Shown here: positions 35,923 to 44,795 of the stretch, in pieces
Layout: each line of letters begins with the position of its first letter
How positions within the stretch are numbered: position 1 is the first letter of the stretch
DNA from: Lysobacter antibioticus
Lineage (GTDB): Bacteria; Pseudomonadota; Gammaproteobacteria; Xanthomonadales; Xanthomonadaceae
Direction of reading: 5' to 3'
NCBI RefSeq assembly: GCF_000731095.1
Contig: NZ_JMTZ01000004.1
Coordinates: 1-64,000, forward strand
Length of the DNA stretch: 64,000 bases
Notes under the pieces: generated by a model
Seen by the model: only the letters and a program-made list of their open reading frames with translations
Databases searched by the model: none
Told to the model about the DNA's origin: nothing
Program-made: the position numbers and the translations under genes

Positions 35923-36522
35923 CTACGCCATAAGCGACGACGGCGCGATGGCATCAGGGCGTACAAGGTCTATCGCTTCAATCAGCCCACGATCGCGAGC
36001 GACGGCGTAGTCCGCCGCCGCCCAGAAAATCGGCAGCCAGCCGCGTGGAAACGCACGATGCAACTGCGAGCGCACGGCCCCATGTTCGGCGTAATCGGCA
36101 CGCAACCGCTTCAGCCCTTCGCAGCTTAGAAAAACAACGTCGTTGCGGGGCACGAACCTCTCATGGGCAGAAGGCTCGCGAACACTCCCCTCAGGCATGA
36201 GGCACCGCCAATCGGTCACGTACCGGCCGAAATCGGGAAACTCCAGCAACGCGGAAAAGCGGTAGTTACTCGTATACCAGCAGTTGCATAGCAAGTCCGA
36301 CACCTTCGCCATGTTGTATGCATGCGTTTGGCGAAGGCTCATCCCCTCGGGGCGAACGCAACCGCCGTGCGACAGGACGGCTTTCAGCGTGACCGAGGCG
36401 TCCGGCTCCAGCCCTAGCTGCTGGGTCAAGCGCTCGATGCATGCATCGCGGCCCATATCGTCGAAGCAAAAGCTGTGCGCGTCGGCCGGCGCAAACGGGT
36501 GATAGCTGACGTGAATCCTCAT
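35923..36522 (-). CDS. Hypothetical protein
   Basis: ATG 36522 starts the recognisable protein (MRIHVSYHPFAPADAHSFCF); a longer upstream frame crosses the DUF1508 gene and is not real. The 199-residue product is soluble, with five Cys and a stretch LCNCWYTSNYRFSALLEFPDFGRYVTDWRC. I see no signal peptide, membrane segment or known motif. It lies 58 bp after the DUF1508 gene on the same strand, so both may be one transcript. Confidence 0.65.
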   Translation of the reverse strand: MRIHVSYHPFAPADAHSFCFDDMGRDACIERLTQQLGLEPDASVTLKAVLSHGGCVRPEGMSLRQTHAYNMAKVSDLLCNCWYTSNYRFSALLEFPDFGRYVTDWRCLMPEGSVREPSAHERFVPRNDVVFLSCEGLKRLRADYAEHGAVRSQLHRAFPRGWLPIFWAAADYAVARDRGLIEAIDLVRPDAIAPSSLMA

Positions 36523-36580
36523 GAATGGTTCCGTCCTTAGACTGGCCGAGCGCACAGAAGGAACAAGGGCTGCTAATTCC

Positions 36581-36823
36581 TTAGCCGTTGACTTCCAATA
36601 TCTCAGCGCCTCCCAAGTTCGCAATGAGGGTAATGGTCCGCAGCATCGAGTCCTTGTCTGGGTAGGACTCGCCATAGGCCATCGGCTCCCCATTTCCACC
36701 GACCAGTCGCCAATGCCACTGTCCATCGGTCGGAGATCCCGCCAAGAACGCATTGGACAACGAGCGCTGCCCACCGGCTTTCATGCCTTCCCGATAAACC
36801 TCGAAATGCGGTTTACCAGCCAT
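36581..36823 (-). CDS. DUF1508 (YegP-like) protein
   Basis: The 80-residue product has the DUF1508 pattern of a short beta-beta-alpha module: FEVYRE, then a QWHWRLVGGNGEPMAYGESYPDK core and TITLIANLGGAEI. Family knowledge: YegP-like proteins are small and mostly uncharacterised. A very strong GGGGAGGGAG site precedes the ATG. It is a single module, where E. coli YegP has two. Confidence 0.72.
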   Translation of the reverse strand: MAGKPHFEVYREGMKAGGQRSLSNAFLAGSPTDGQWHWRLVGGNGEPMAYGESYPDKDSMLRTITLIANLGGAEILEVNG

Positions 36824-37083
36824 GGCGCTCCCTCCCCTGGTTACTGGGACAACGGCGCTCGATGCTGCTTGCGGCCAATAGTCAACGGAAGCGCTCGGGC
36901 CGTGGCGGTGGGCGGCTGGCCGGTGTTCCCGCTCGTCGGGGTTTATGCCTGGAATACTTCAAAAGGAGGATGCGGCCAGGGCACTGCTCGCGATAGGCCG
37001 ACCGGGCAGCCCAGCTCGGCTAGCCAGCCACACCGGGTCTATAAGCGAGTTGACAGAAGATCGCCATCTAAACGGCGCCAGGC

Positions 37084-37530
37084 TTAGTCGCGCTGCTGAG
37101 CTGGCTTAAGAAACACAGCATTCAGCCCGAGCAGGACGGCAATCGCTAGCAGCATAATTGTCTTCGGGGTGGTAATCCCGAATTGAGAATAGCGAAAGAA
37201 CTGGCCGAACAGGAGCAGAGCCCAAAATGCCGAAAGGCCACGGGCAACTTGGCAGGCTAAAGAGCTGGCAACCCAAAAATGTACAGCCAGCGCCAACAGG
37301 AAGGGCCATGCCACGAATAGAAAGCCGCCAAAGCCGCCCTGGCTTCTGCCGAAGAACGTGAGCGCGATGCATACCACAAGACCCACCACGTTCCAGGCAA
37401 TGAGCCATCGCTCAAAAAACTCGCCTACAGACACTTTTCGGTGACGTCGCGGGTTGATCGGCCTAGCAGGAGCCGAACTATTCGGACGAACTGGATTAGG
37501 CAAGCCATTCGAATTGTAGGGGTCACTCAT
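37084..37530 (-). CDS. Hypothetical membrane protein
   Basis: I use ATG 37530 (MSDPYNSNG), which starts a Pro/Asn-rich polar N-terminus; a longer frame from 37602 is possible and neither has a strong ribosome binding site. The 148-residue product has about four hydrophobic segments (LIAWNVVGLVVCIALTFF, FLFVAWPFLLALAVHFWVAS, GLSAFWALLLFGQFF, TIMLLAIAVLLGLNAVFL). It is an inner-membrane protein of unknown function. Confidence 0.65.
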   Translation of the reverse strand: MSDPYNSNGLPNPVRPNSSAPARPINPRRHRKVSVGEFFERWLIAWNVVGLVVCIALTFFGRSQGGFGGFLFVAWPFLLALAVHFWVASSLACQVARGLSAFWALLLFGQFFRYSQFGITTPKTIMLLAIAVLLGLNAVFLKPAQQRD

Positions 37531-38124
37531 GGCGGAGTCGTAGTGCGATATGTAAATGAATGCTAACAGCAAAGATTGCGCAGCACGCATGTGATCGTGC
37601 ACTCGATCCCCGCCACCAGCTCCTCGGAAGTACGCGGCGTGAGCGAACTACGCCCCGATTCCCAGCGCCCATAGGTCCGGATGGAGATTGCCACGTCACA
37701 AGGTGAATATTCGGAGCCTCCCCGGCCAGGTCCCGGCGCAAGCAGCGATGGAAGAGCGCACACCCCAGTCGCCCTCGGCGATTGGAGTGTGCGCTCTCGG
37801 GAGGTTAGTTACCCGGCGCGCAGACCGCAGCGAGGATTGCATACTTCAGATTGCGAACAGCCAACTGCAGCCCGCGCTGAATACCCGCCGCCGGCCACGT
37901 CCCGGATCTGCATCAATCGGACCTTGCGCACTACCAGAATGAGTTGATACGCGGGCAACACCGGGTACTCCGGCTCCACTCCATCCAAGTACCGAACTCC
38001 TGAGCACAACGATGGGATCAGGTTGAGCCACCCCTGCTTTCCGCAGCCTGCCCCAGGCTCGAAGGCACCGCGTGACCACCACGCATCGCCCGGAAGCGCG
38101 AACGCTTCCGGGCCCGCGCCTTAC
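37531..38124. other. Intergenic region
   Basis: No supported gene. A minus-strand stretch near 37610-37680 reads SIRTYGRWESGR, which faintly recalls helix-turn-helix or phage regulator fragments, but there is no full domain. Confidence 0.4.
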
Positions 38125-39897
38125 CTAATAGGACAGATACTCCAGACGTTTCGCGCTCAACTCCGCAGCCGATTCGTTCCGCACGTCGGCACTGAAGCCT
38201 TTTCCGCTCATGGTGTTCCCGTCGATCAGGAAGCTGAAGATACTCGGCCCCTTGCCGGAAACTTTGTCCCTGGGGTATTGGGCGTTGCCGTGGCACCCCA
38301 TGCATCCACCCATCACCAGCTGGTCGGTCGGAGTATTCGGACGCAACCCCTTCGCCTTCACGCCCAGGATACTTGGCAGCCCGCGCTTGGCAAGCAGGGT
38401 GAAGTCCTGCTGGTCGGGGTGGGGATCCTTGACTCCGCCCTTGAACAGCTGGATGCCAGGCTGGCTGCTCTCGATCACGATATTCGCCAGGTAATAGTCC
38501 TGGGTAAGCGGATCAGGCGTCTTCGGCGTGATGGAGCTGTCCTCGTTCGTCGGCAACACCTGCAGCCCCACGAGACGATAATACTGCCACACCGAATTCT
38601 TGAACTCGGGCGTGCTGGCCATGGCTTTCTGGACTTCGGTGTTGACGTTATAGACAGCGCTTGTTCCTACCGGTGGATTCTGGACCTTGATCGGCCCCGA
38701 AAACCCCTTAGGCACGGTGAATTTGCCGGGAATGACATCGTAGCCGTGGGCACTGTCTATCGCGCCCGCCAAGGGCAGCGGGACCAGGGTCCGGTTGGAT
38801 CCGGTATTGAGGATGGCCGACGGCCTCGTCCCTGGCGGTACCGATGCATCGTATTGCAGTTGGTCATAGAGGTTGACGAGATACAACCCGGTGTCTTTGC
38901 TGTCTGGCGTGGTCAGGCTGTCCAGCTGTTCGAAGGTGGTGTAGACGAACGTCGGGTAGTTCTCCATCTTGCGCAGGATGTGCACGCCGACCAGACCGAA
39001 GGTGGCCACCCGAGCCTGGATCTGACCATTCTCGTTGTAGTAGTACAGGGCCTCGGCCGTGTGATAGCGGCCGGACGCGATCAACTCGGGAGTCATTTCC
39101 CGCCATGCCGACTTGACCTCCACGGATTCTCCCGGGTTCGTCCCGTTGGGAGGCAATTCCAGTGCAGTCGGGGGCTTCTCGGCGTTGTAGATGGACTTTA
39201 CATAATCATATTCAACAGGGTTCACCCTGGCCTGAAACAATATGATGTGATCGTCCTGGGGATTGGCCGACGGCGTGCTGCCGCTCTTCGGAAAGAAGAT
39301 CTGGTTCTGGCCGATCTGGGTATTTTCGTCGAGATTGTTGAATCGGGCGTCGGTTGAGGCGACATTGACATTTTGGAAGGCGTACTCAGGATCCAAAGCA
39401 GCTAGGTTCCCTCTGGGGGCCGATCCCACGGGGAACAGCTCGGACCGGTGAGCAAAGGTTTCCCAGAGCAGCTGATTGCTGCTGAAGTTGGAACGGGCGG
39501 TTCTGCCGCTTTGATGGAAGTCGCTGGCGCCGGAGGCGGCGAAGTTGCGTCTCGGATCGATGCTCCCCCGCACTACCGGAGACTTGCCGGCGGCATCGAC
39601 GCCGTTTTTCTGCGCGGGGGAATTGAAGTGGATGAACTGCCGCCAGGCAAAGCGGGCGTATTCCTCGTGAGTGATGTTGGGCTTGTAGGGGTCGTAGTTG
39701 TACGCCGGCGGGGCGACGGGCAGAGCCGCCGGAGTCGCGGTCAGGTCAGCCGCCGTGATCGGTGCGCCGCCCGGAAACGATGTTTCTTGATCCTTGGAGA
39801 TCGATGAAGCGGCGACAGTGGGCTCGGTTCTCGTACATGATGCGGTCATCGCCAGCGTACCGGCGAGCGCACCGAAGATAATGATACGGGTCTTCAT
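38125..39897 (-). CDS. Exported single-heme c-type cytochrome-like protein
   Basis: The 590-residue product has a signal sequence (about 1-21, MTASC; possible lipoprotein although the lipobox is not canonical) and one c-type heme motif, CMGCH, near the C-terminus (GGCMGCHGNAQYPRDKVSG, about residue 540). The long middle part is soluble and I do not recognise it; it includes FAWRQFIHFNSP and VATFGLVGVHILRKMENYPTFVYTTFEQLD. The HILRK...FVYTTFEQ region and the terminal heme are reminiscent of unassigned cytochrome-domain proteins in myxobacteria and Lysobacter. It follows the LecB-like gene by 120 bp on the same strand and may be its operon partner. Confidence 0.7.
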   Translation of the reverse strand: MKTRIIIFGALAGTLAMTASCTRTEPTVAASSISKDQETSFPGGAPITAADLTATPAALPVAPPAYNYDPYKPNITHEEYARFAWRQFIHFNSPAQKNGVDAAGKSPVVRGSIDPRRNFAASGASDFHQSGRTARSNFSSNQLLWETFAHRSELFPVGSAPRGNLAALDPEYAFQNVNVASTDARFNNLDENTQIGQNQIFFPKSGSTPSANPQDDHIILFQARVNPVEYDYVKSIYNAEKPPTALELPPNGTNPGESVEVKSAWREMTPELIASGRYHTAEALYYYNENGQIQARVATFGLVGVHILRKMENYPTFVYTTFEQLDSLTTPDSKDTGLYLVNLYDQLQYDASVPPGTRPSAILNTGSNRTLVPLPLAGAIDSAHGYDVIPGKFTVPKGFSGPIKVQNPPVGTSAVYNVNTEVQKAMASTPEFKNSVWQYYRLVGLQVLPTNEDSSITPKTPDPLTQDYYLANIVIESSQPGIQLFKGGVKDPHPDQQDFTLLAKRGLPSILGVKAKGLRPNTPTDQLVMGGCMGCHGNAQYPRDKVSGKGPSIFSFLIDGNTMSGKGFSADVRNESAAELSAKRLEYLSY

Positions 39898-40017
39898 TGC
39901 TGCACTCCGTCATTGTTGCGCCCCGTGGTGAATCCATGCGATCCATCGCGGCAGCCATGGGAATTCATGAGTTATCGTGCCGCCCCCACCTCAGTCGGGA
40001 ACGGGGGCGAAGGCGGA

Positions 40018-40440
40018 TCAGCCCACGTACTGGTACCACTGGATCACGAAGTTGGTATCGTTGTAATCGTTATCGGTACCGTCTTCCGTCACGTATAAAT
40101 TGCCCCCGCCGAGTGTTTTGTTGATGAAGAACACGACTGGATTGCCCGCCGAGACCTTCGGAACGTACGGCCCGCTGCTGCCGAACTGGACCTGCATCCC
40201 GTGCGCCATGGTGAACCTGCCGGCTCCGTTCTGGAGGAAGCCGACGTTGACGCCGCTACCCGAGATCGGGAAGGTCTCCTGAGTGCCATCCAGGCAATAG
40301 AAACTGATGGGGTTACCGCCGGAGTCGACGACCTGGACGTACTGCGTGTATTCGGCCTGATGCATCGCCGTGAACGTCACCAGCTTGCCGTCGGGGATGT
40401 ACTCCAGGGATTGGGGGTCCGACCATTTGATGCCTGCCAT
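40018..40440 (-). CDS. LecB (PA-IIL)-like calcium-site protein
   Basis: The 140-residue product ends with NLYVTEDGTDNDYND, then a VIQWY strand and a C-terminal Gly. The EDGTDNDYND block is the double-calcium, sugar-binding loop of the PA-IIL/LecB fucose-binding lectins (Pseudomonas, Ralstonia, Burkholderia), whose final Gly also takes part in calcium binding. The rest is all-beta with no signal peptide, as in LecB. A related possibility is a DUF4114-like calcium domain, which shares the DxDYND core. It is slightly longer than PA-IIL (about 115 residues), with extra residues after the conserved Trp. It probably forms an operon with the downstream heme protein. Confidence 0.7.
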   Translation of the reverse strand: MAGIKWSDPQSLEYIPDGKLVTFTAMHQAEYTQYVQVVDSGGNPISFYCLDGTQETFPISGSGVNVGFLQNGAGRFTMAHGMQVQFGSSGPYVPKVSAGNPVVFFINKTLGGGNLYVTEDGTDNDYNDTNFVIQWYQYVG

Positions 40441-40920
40441 AATGGAATCTCCTTATCTTGTTTGGCTTCCAGGATTGGATGAGGCGCCGCTGCCGCCTTC
40501 ATCGGCGGTCATGCCGCTGGCTCCACGGGACCGATGCGCATGGCATTGCTTTCCGGAACAGTGTCGTCGAGCAGTTTGTGGAGCACGGAGTTTTCTTCCG
40601 CCGGCTCACGTCGACAGCGTCGTGCATGGCGGTGCAGAACTATTGCAAGGACACTCCGAATGGGCGCTACCGTTCCGGCGACAGTTCCACAATTCAGAGG
40701 AGCCTCGTTCCATACCCACATCACGGCCCAGCTCGACTGCCGTCAAAACACGCAGGCCTGAATCAGAACCTGGCGCTTCGCGCAGCGACTTTCCTTAGTC
40801 AACGACACAGGGCGAAAAGCGACGAAGTAGTCTTAAGGTTCCTGGATGGCCTTTCTGTGATTCGACGGAAGCACCGTCGCCTTAGGTTCAAGCATCTGCG
40901 TCTTAGCGCATCGCCAGCTA
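40441..40920. other. Intergenic region
   Basis: No supported gene. It holds the promoter side of the lectin-like gene. Confidence 0.4.
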
Positions 40921-41232
40921 CTACGCTGTTAGGCGGAAGCCGCGGCCAATCTTTTTGACCGATGCTTGATACGTCTCACAAAATTCGGCTTCTATTTCGT
41001 TCGAATGCGACTTCGCTCGCAAAAGCATCAGTAACCAACGAGTGAGAAGTTCCGTGCGTGCAGCAGCCAAATCGGGGCGTTCGCACAGCCCGAACACGCC
41101 GATGGCGATGAGCTCGGCAACGCCGCCGACGACGCAGGCGAAAACACTGCGATCGATGCGACAGTCAGTTCTGACCTGGGGCCGGGGCATAGATGCCGGC
41201 AGCACCGGCAGCACCGGGGCCAGTAGATCCAA
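40921..41232 (-). CDS. Doubtful small hypothetical protein
   Basis: The 103-codon frame has a natural-looking helical C-terminal half (ERPDLAAARTELLTRWLLMLL, AKSHSNEIEAEFCETYQASVKKIG), but the N-terminus is Pro-rich and has no clear ribosome binding site. The true start may be internal. No family recognised; it may be a remnant. Confidence 0.3.
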   Translation of the reverse strand: MDLLAPVLPVLPASMPRPQVRTDCRIDRSVFACVVGGVAELIAIGVFGLCERPDLAAARTELLTRWLLMLLRAKSHSNEIEAEFCETYQASVKKIGRGFRLTA

Positions 41233-41464
41233 CCCACCCGGGAAACGCGTCCAGAGCGAGCTGCATCAAGTGGCCGGCCTGCTGCTGCGTCTGAAGGGGG
41301 GCGATCATCGCGCAAGTGATGGCAACGACCGAATGGCAGCGGCGCTCGGTGCGCGGATTCTTTGCGGGCGCCCTGAAGAAGAAGGGCTAGCCGCTGAGCT
41401 CTACTAAGGAAGAAGGAGCGGGTCTACTGGCATCCAGCCCAAGGCCACGCAACTCGGCGCCGAC

Positions 41465-41491
41465 GGCAAGCCGGGCGTTGCCCGGCTTGCC
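41465..41491 (-). terminator. Hairpin after the small exported protein gene
   Basis: A perfect 12-bp stem (ggcaagccgggc / gcccggcttgcc) with a 3-nt loop lies 27 bp after the stop at 41519 on the minus strand. There is no T-run. Confidence 0.55.
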
Positions 41492-41518
41492 GCTTGAATT
41501 ACGCTGGCCGCACTCGGC

Positions 41519-41800
41519 TTAGTCGTCCGAAAAGCAGCCTTGCGCCAGCTTGACGTACCAGTAGCCCGATGCCGGCTGAAACTCTTCGACGAGGATCGTC
41601 TCCTCCTGAGTGGATTCTCCCCATCCCAAGTAACAAGCTTGGTTCGCGTAGTACGATGCGGCTTCGTACGCTTGATCGCGGTCGTGGCCGTAGCCCTCGC
41701 CGATAACCTGGTAGTGATGCCGGTCCGCAAGAGCGGCGCCGCTGAACACGATCGACATCAGGAAGGCAGTGCCGACGGCGCGATACTTATTCATCTTCAT
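41519..41800 (-). CDS. Small secreted hypothetical protein
   Basis: ATG 41800 follows an AGGAG site at 5-base spacing and opens with a signal peptide (MKMNKYRAVGTAFLMSIVFSGAALA, cleavage near 25); a longer TTG-started frame is not needed. The 93-residue product has a mature part with HHYQVIGEGYGHDRDQAYEAASYYANQACYLGW and ends GYWYVKLAQGCFSDD. Two Cys may pair in the periplasm. The DQAYxxAxxxAxxxC pattern resembles small periplasmic proteins of unknown function. Confidence 0.7.
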   Translation of the reverse strand: MKMNKYRAVGTAFLMSIVFSGAALADRHHYQVIGEGYGHDRDQAYEAASYYANQACYLGWGESTQEETILVEEFQPASGYWYVKLAQGCFSDD

Positions 41801-42032
41801 ACGTGCTCCTGCGAGTGAAGTTTGAAGGCTGCGGAATGATCGTGACGACTGTGTGCCCCCCTGCCGCCGCAGATAGCCCAAACCAGGACTGGCACCGCTA
41901 TCTAGTGTCGTGAATGCGAGCGTGGCGACTCGCTTGGTCGTAGAACACCCTCGATGCGGACTTCAAGGGTCGCTCCACCGACGGCACCGCGCCGCTGGAA
42001 AGCCTGTGATTTCCGAGCCCCGCGCCGCCGCG

Positions 42033-42419
42033 TCACTGCGGCGGGCCGACCCAGGCCAGCGGATCGAGCATCAGCCAGAAACCTTCGGCGCCTTTTTCCG
42101 CCAGCACCGTCTGCGCGCCCAGGTCGCTGGCGCGTTCGCGGAACTCCAGCTCCAGTGCAGTCCAGGCTTCGACTTCGTCGTCGCCGTCGTCGTAGATCTG
42201 GCGCACCAACAAATGCCCCGGCGCCTGCATCCGCCATTCGAACGGCAGCGCTTCCTGACCGAATGCCGGCGACCAGCTGTGCAGCACGCCGCGGCCGCCG
42301 TCGTGGAATTCGATGCGGTCGCCGATCAAGCCTGCGGCTGTGCCGAGCGCCGATTGCCAGCGCCCGACCGGGCCGCGCAGCAGGATGTGCGATCGATGTT
42401 CTGCGTTCATGCCGTGCAT
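42033..42419 (-). CDS. Candidate immunity protein for the adjacent toxin
   Basis: The 128-residue product is small, acidic and soluble (IYDDGDDEVEAWTALELEFRERA), starts at ATG 42419 or 42410, and lies 55 bp after the toxin-like gene on the same strand. This is the usual place and size for an immunity gene. No family is recognised, and a cytoplasmic location would not obviously suit a pore-type toxin. The assignment rests on context only. Confidence 0.5.
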   Translation of the reverse strand: MHGMNAEHRSHILLRGPVGRWQSALGTAAGLIGDRIEFHDGGRGVLHSWSPAFGQEALPFEWRMQAPGHLLVRQIYDDGDDEVEAWTALELEFRERASDLGAQTVLAEKGAEGFWLMLDPLAWVGPPQ

Positions 42420-42474
42420 CTTGCCGGAATAGGGGCGCTATCGGATCGGGGCGGGCCGCTGTCGGCCCATGCCG

Positions 42475-44085
42475 TCAACCGCCGACCTCGATCGGTTTGC
42501 CTTCCACCACCAGCTCGTAGATGGTCTTGGTGATTTCCGAGCCGGCCATGTAGCCGAACGCGCCGGTCGCGAGCGTGCCGACGCCGTACGCGGCCCAGCC
42601 CCACGGGCCGGTGGTGTTGACGGGCGCGGCGACGGTAGCGAACGCGCCGCCGGCGGCGGCCGCGCCGGCCCAGCCGCCGGCCACTTCGACCACGGTCTTG
42701 ACCTTGTCCTCGGCGGTGTAGATCCGGTACGCGTCGGCGGCCACGCCGACCACGATCAGCACCCGTCCGCCGACCCGGAACGCGCCTTCGACCTTGCCGG
42801 CCCAGCCTTCCCGCGCGGCCAGGTCGTTCGCCGACTTGAGGACTTCAGGATCGGCCTTCACGCCGTGGTTCTTGATCACGTCGAGCAGGCCTTGCGTGCC
42901 GCCCTGGACGCGTACGTTCTCGGGGCGGCTGGTCAGGGTGAACTCGCCGTTGGCCGAGCGCGAGAACATGCTGTCTTGCAGGCTGACCTTGCCGACGCCG
43001 CTTTCGGACTTGGCCACGGTTTCGCCGACCTCGGTCCACATCTGCCGCTCGGCCATCTTGCTGGCGCTGCGTTCGATGGTGTTCTGGTTGCGCTTGGACA
43101 GGGGCTCGTCGGGGCCCTTGCCGGCCTTCTCGCGCACCTGCTGCTCCACCGCTTCGGCAGCGGCGGCGTACTTGCGGTCGTAGATCTCCAGCAGTTCGCG
43201 CTCGCCGAACTGCAGCGGCGGCTTCCCGCTGGTGTTGGCGACTTCCACCGGCACCACCACGCTCTTGTCGTTGCCGACGCCGACGTGCGGATTGCCTTCG
43301 GTGACGAACCACGACACCGGGCCGACTTTGCCGAGATCGGGACGGAACGGCGGCTTGCCCTCGGAGATGTTGCGCAGCATTTCGGCGGCGATTTCCGGAG
43401 TGACCGCGCCGTTGCCAGGCGCGCCGGCGCGGCTGCCGTCGGGCATGAACGGAATGCCGGCGGCGGCGCCGGTCGGCGCGCTCGGATCCAGGCCGGAGCG
43501 GTCCTGCGCGGCCAGCAGCTTCAGCAGGCCCGACTGCGCCGAGGTCGGCGCCAGTTCGATTTTGCCGTCGCGTGCGGCCGACAAGTCGATGGCCGGGCCC
43601 TGCTTTTGCGGATCGCCCGACGGCGCGTGCAGCGTGCCGTCGTCCAGCGCCGGCGCGCGGCGCGCGAACTCGGCGGCGGCCTGCGGCGACAGCCCGGCGT
43701 CGGCGGCCATCTGCCGGTAGCCCTTGTCGAGCACGCTGCGCTCGCTGTCGCCGGGAGCGACATCGACGGCGACGCCGTGCTGGGTGCCGATCGGCTTGGC
43801 CTGATCCAGGCGCTGCACGGTCTGCACCGCATTAGTCAAGGCGATCTGATCCATCGGCAGCAAGCGCGAGCCGATCGCGTCCTGCAGCTGCTGGCCCTGC
43901 TCGGGATGCTGGCGCGCATAGCCGGCGACCGCGTAGGCCATGCCTTCCACATCGGTACGACCGCAGTACTGGTGGGTCGAGACGATGCGATCGGCTTCGG
44001 CCAGCACCGCAGCGTCGTAGCTGGAACCGGTGGTGGGCAGCGGAAAGATCGGCGGAGGCGCGACGGGACGGGTGGGGTCGGTCAT
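42475..44085 (-). CDS. Polymorphic-toxin-like protein with glycine-zipper C-terminus
   Basis: The 536-residue product has no signal peptide. Its N-terminal region (about 20-95: TGSSYDAAVLAEADRIVSTHQYCGRTDVEGMAYAVAG, in parts) resembles a domain shared by several Xanthomonadaceae effector-like proteins. The middle is Ala/Pro-rich and charged. The C-terminal roughly 95 residues are hydrophobic and Gly-rich (VLIVVGVAADAYRIY, AGGWAGAAAAGGAFATVAAP, WGWAAYGVGTLATGAFGYMAGS), a pattern typical of membrane-inserting toxin domains. There is no XVIPCD. Together with the small downstream gene it looks like a toxin-immunity pair delivered by type IV, VI or another contact system; the delivery route is not shown by the sequence. 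Confidence 0.55.
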   Translation of the reverse strand: MTDPTRPVAPPPIFPLPTTGSSYDAAVLAEADRIVSTHQYCGRTDVEGMAYAVAGYARQHPEQGQQLQDAIGSRLLPMDQIALTNAVQTVQRLDQAKPIGTQHGVAVDVAPGDSERSVLDKGYRQMAADAGLSPQAAAEFARRAPALDDGTLHAPSGDPQKQGPAIDLSAARDGKIELAPTSAQSGLLKLLAAQDRSGLDPSAPTGAAAGIPFMPDGSRAGAPGNGAVTPEIAAEMLRNISEGKPPFRPDLGKVGPVSWFVTEGNPHVGVGNDKSVVVPVEVANTSGKPPLQFGERELLEIYDRKYAAAAEAVEQQVREKAGKGPDEPLSKRNQNTIERSASKMAERQMWTEVGETVAKSESGVGKVSLQDSMFSRSANGEFTLTSRPENVRVQGGTQGLLDVIKNHGVKADPEVLKSANDLAAREGWAGKVEGAFRVGGRVLIVVGVAADAYRIYTAEDKVKTVVEVAGGWAGAAAAGGAFATVAAPVNTTGPWGWAAYGVGTLATGAFGYMAGSEITKTIYELVVEGKPIEVGG

Positions 44086-44358
44086 GGACGGACGCGGGCG
44101 CGAGTGGGGTTTGCCGGAAACCTTAATGGGGGCTCGGGCGCCCGCAAGCTAGGAACGACCCTAGCGCCGCGGCGACGCCTGCGCGGCAGCGGCTTCGAGC
44201 CCAGCCGCTGCCGCGACACGGCGTTTTTCGCCGTGACCGCGATCACGCCGATGCGTCGCAAATAATCCTGCGCCGTGCTTGCGCGGCCGGCGAGCAATGT
44301 CACGACTAGGCTTGGCTTAGCGGCGGCAAGTCGCCCTCAGCGACAAGAAGTCATCAGG

Positions 44359-44490
44359 GCGACGACTCTGATCGGCATTCACGACGAAATCGACACGATG
44401 CCGAGGCGCTATCAAACGGTTATCGGGGACATGGGGAGTACGTTATCTGGCGGCCAGAAGCAGCGCGTTATTCTAGCGCGCTATGTTTAG
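44359..44490 (+). pseudogene. Remnant of a bacteriocin/hemolysin-type ABC exporter
   Basis: A short frame reads IGIHDEIDTMPRRYQTVIGD, then MGSTLSGGQKQRVILARYV and stops. This is the signature-motif segment (LSGGQKQR) of the nucleotide-binding domain of peptidase-C39 or HlyB-type exporters. Walker A, Walker B and the membrane part are missing, so only a fragment of about 44 codons remains. Confidence 0.7.
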
Positions 44491-44795
44491 GAAGCCCCGC
44501 ATCTTGTTTCCCGATAGACGAGGGAGTTCGGTCGCTGGCCATCACGAAAGTGATTGTTGCGCACCGATCTGAAACCGTAGCCAGCGCAGATCGGACTCTG
44601 ATCTTCCAGCAAGGGACCGTTACTTGTGCGAGCAGAGACCGCCATCCGCGCGTTGCTCGTCAGGCCACTTTCGATCACTGTTCGAGCATGGCGCGCTAAT
44701 GCAATCTCGTCTCAGCTTGTGCGCCGTTTCACCATGATAATTGTTGGTGCGCTGAAGAACTGACTACGAAGCGATTTACAACAAGGAGAGAGCAG
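44491..44795. other. Gap upstream of the S1 protease
   Basis: About 300 bp with no supported gene; AT-richer than the region to its left. An AAGGAGAG site at its end serves the S1 protease start. Confidence 0.45.

Noticed and set aside
37563-37763. Possible helix-turn-helix fragment (SIRTYGRWESGR)
   Set aside because: Only about a dozen suggestive residues; no full domain or start signal.
40900-40960. GTTAGGC core resembling an attC site at 40928-40934
   Set aside because: No matching second core or paired arms nearby.
42469-44265. Plus-strand frame of about 598 codons
   Set aside because: Antisense shadow of the toxin-like gene; low-complexity His/Arg/Gly product.
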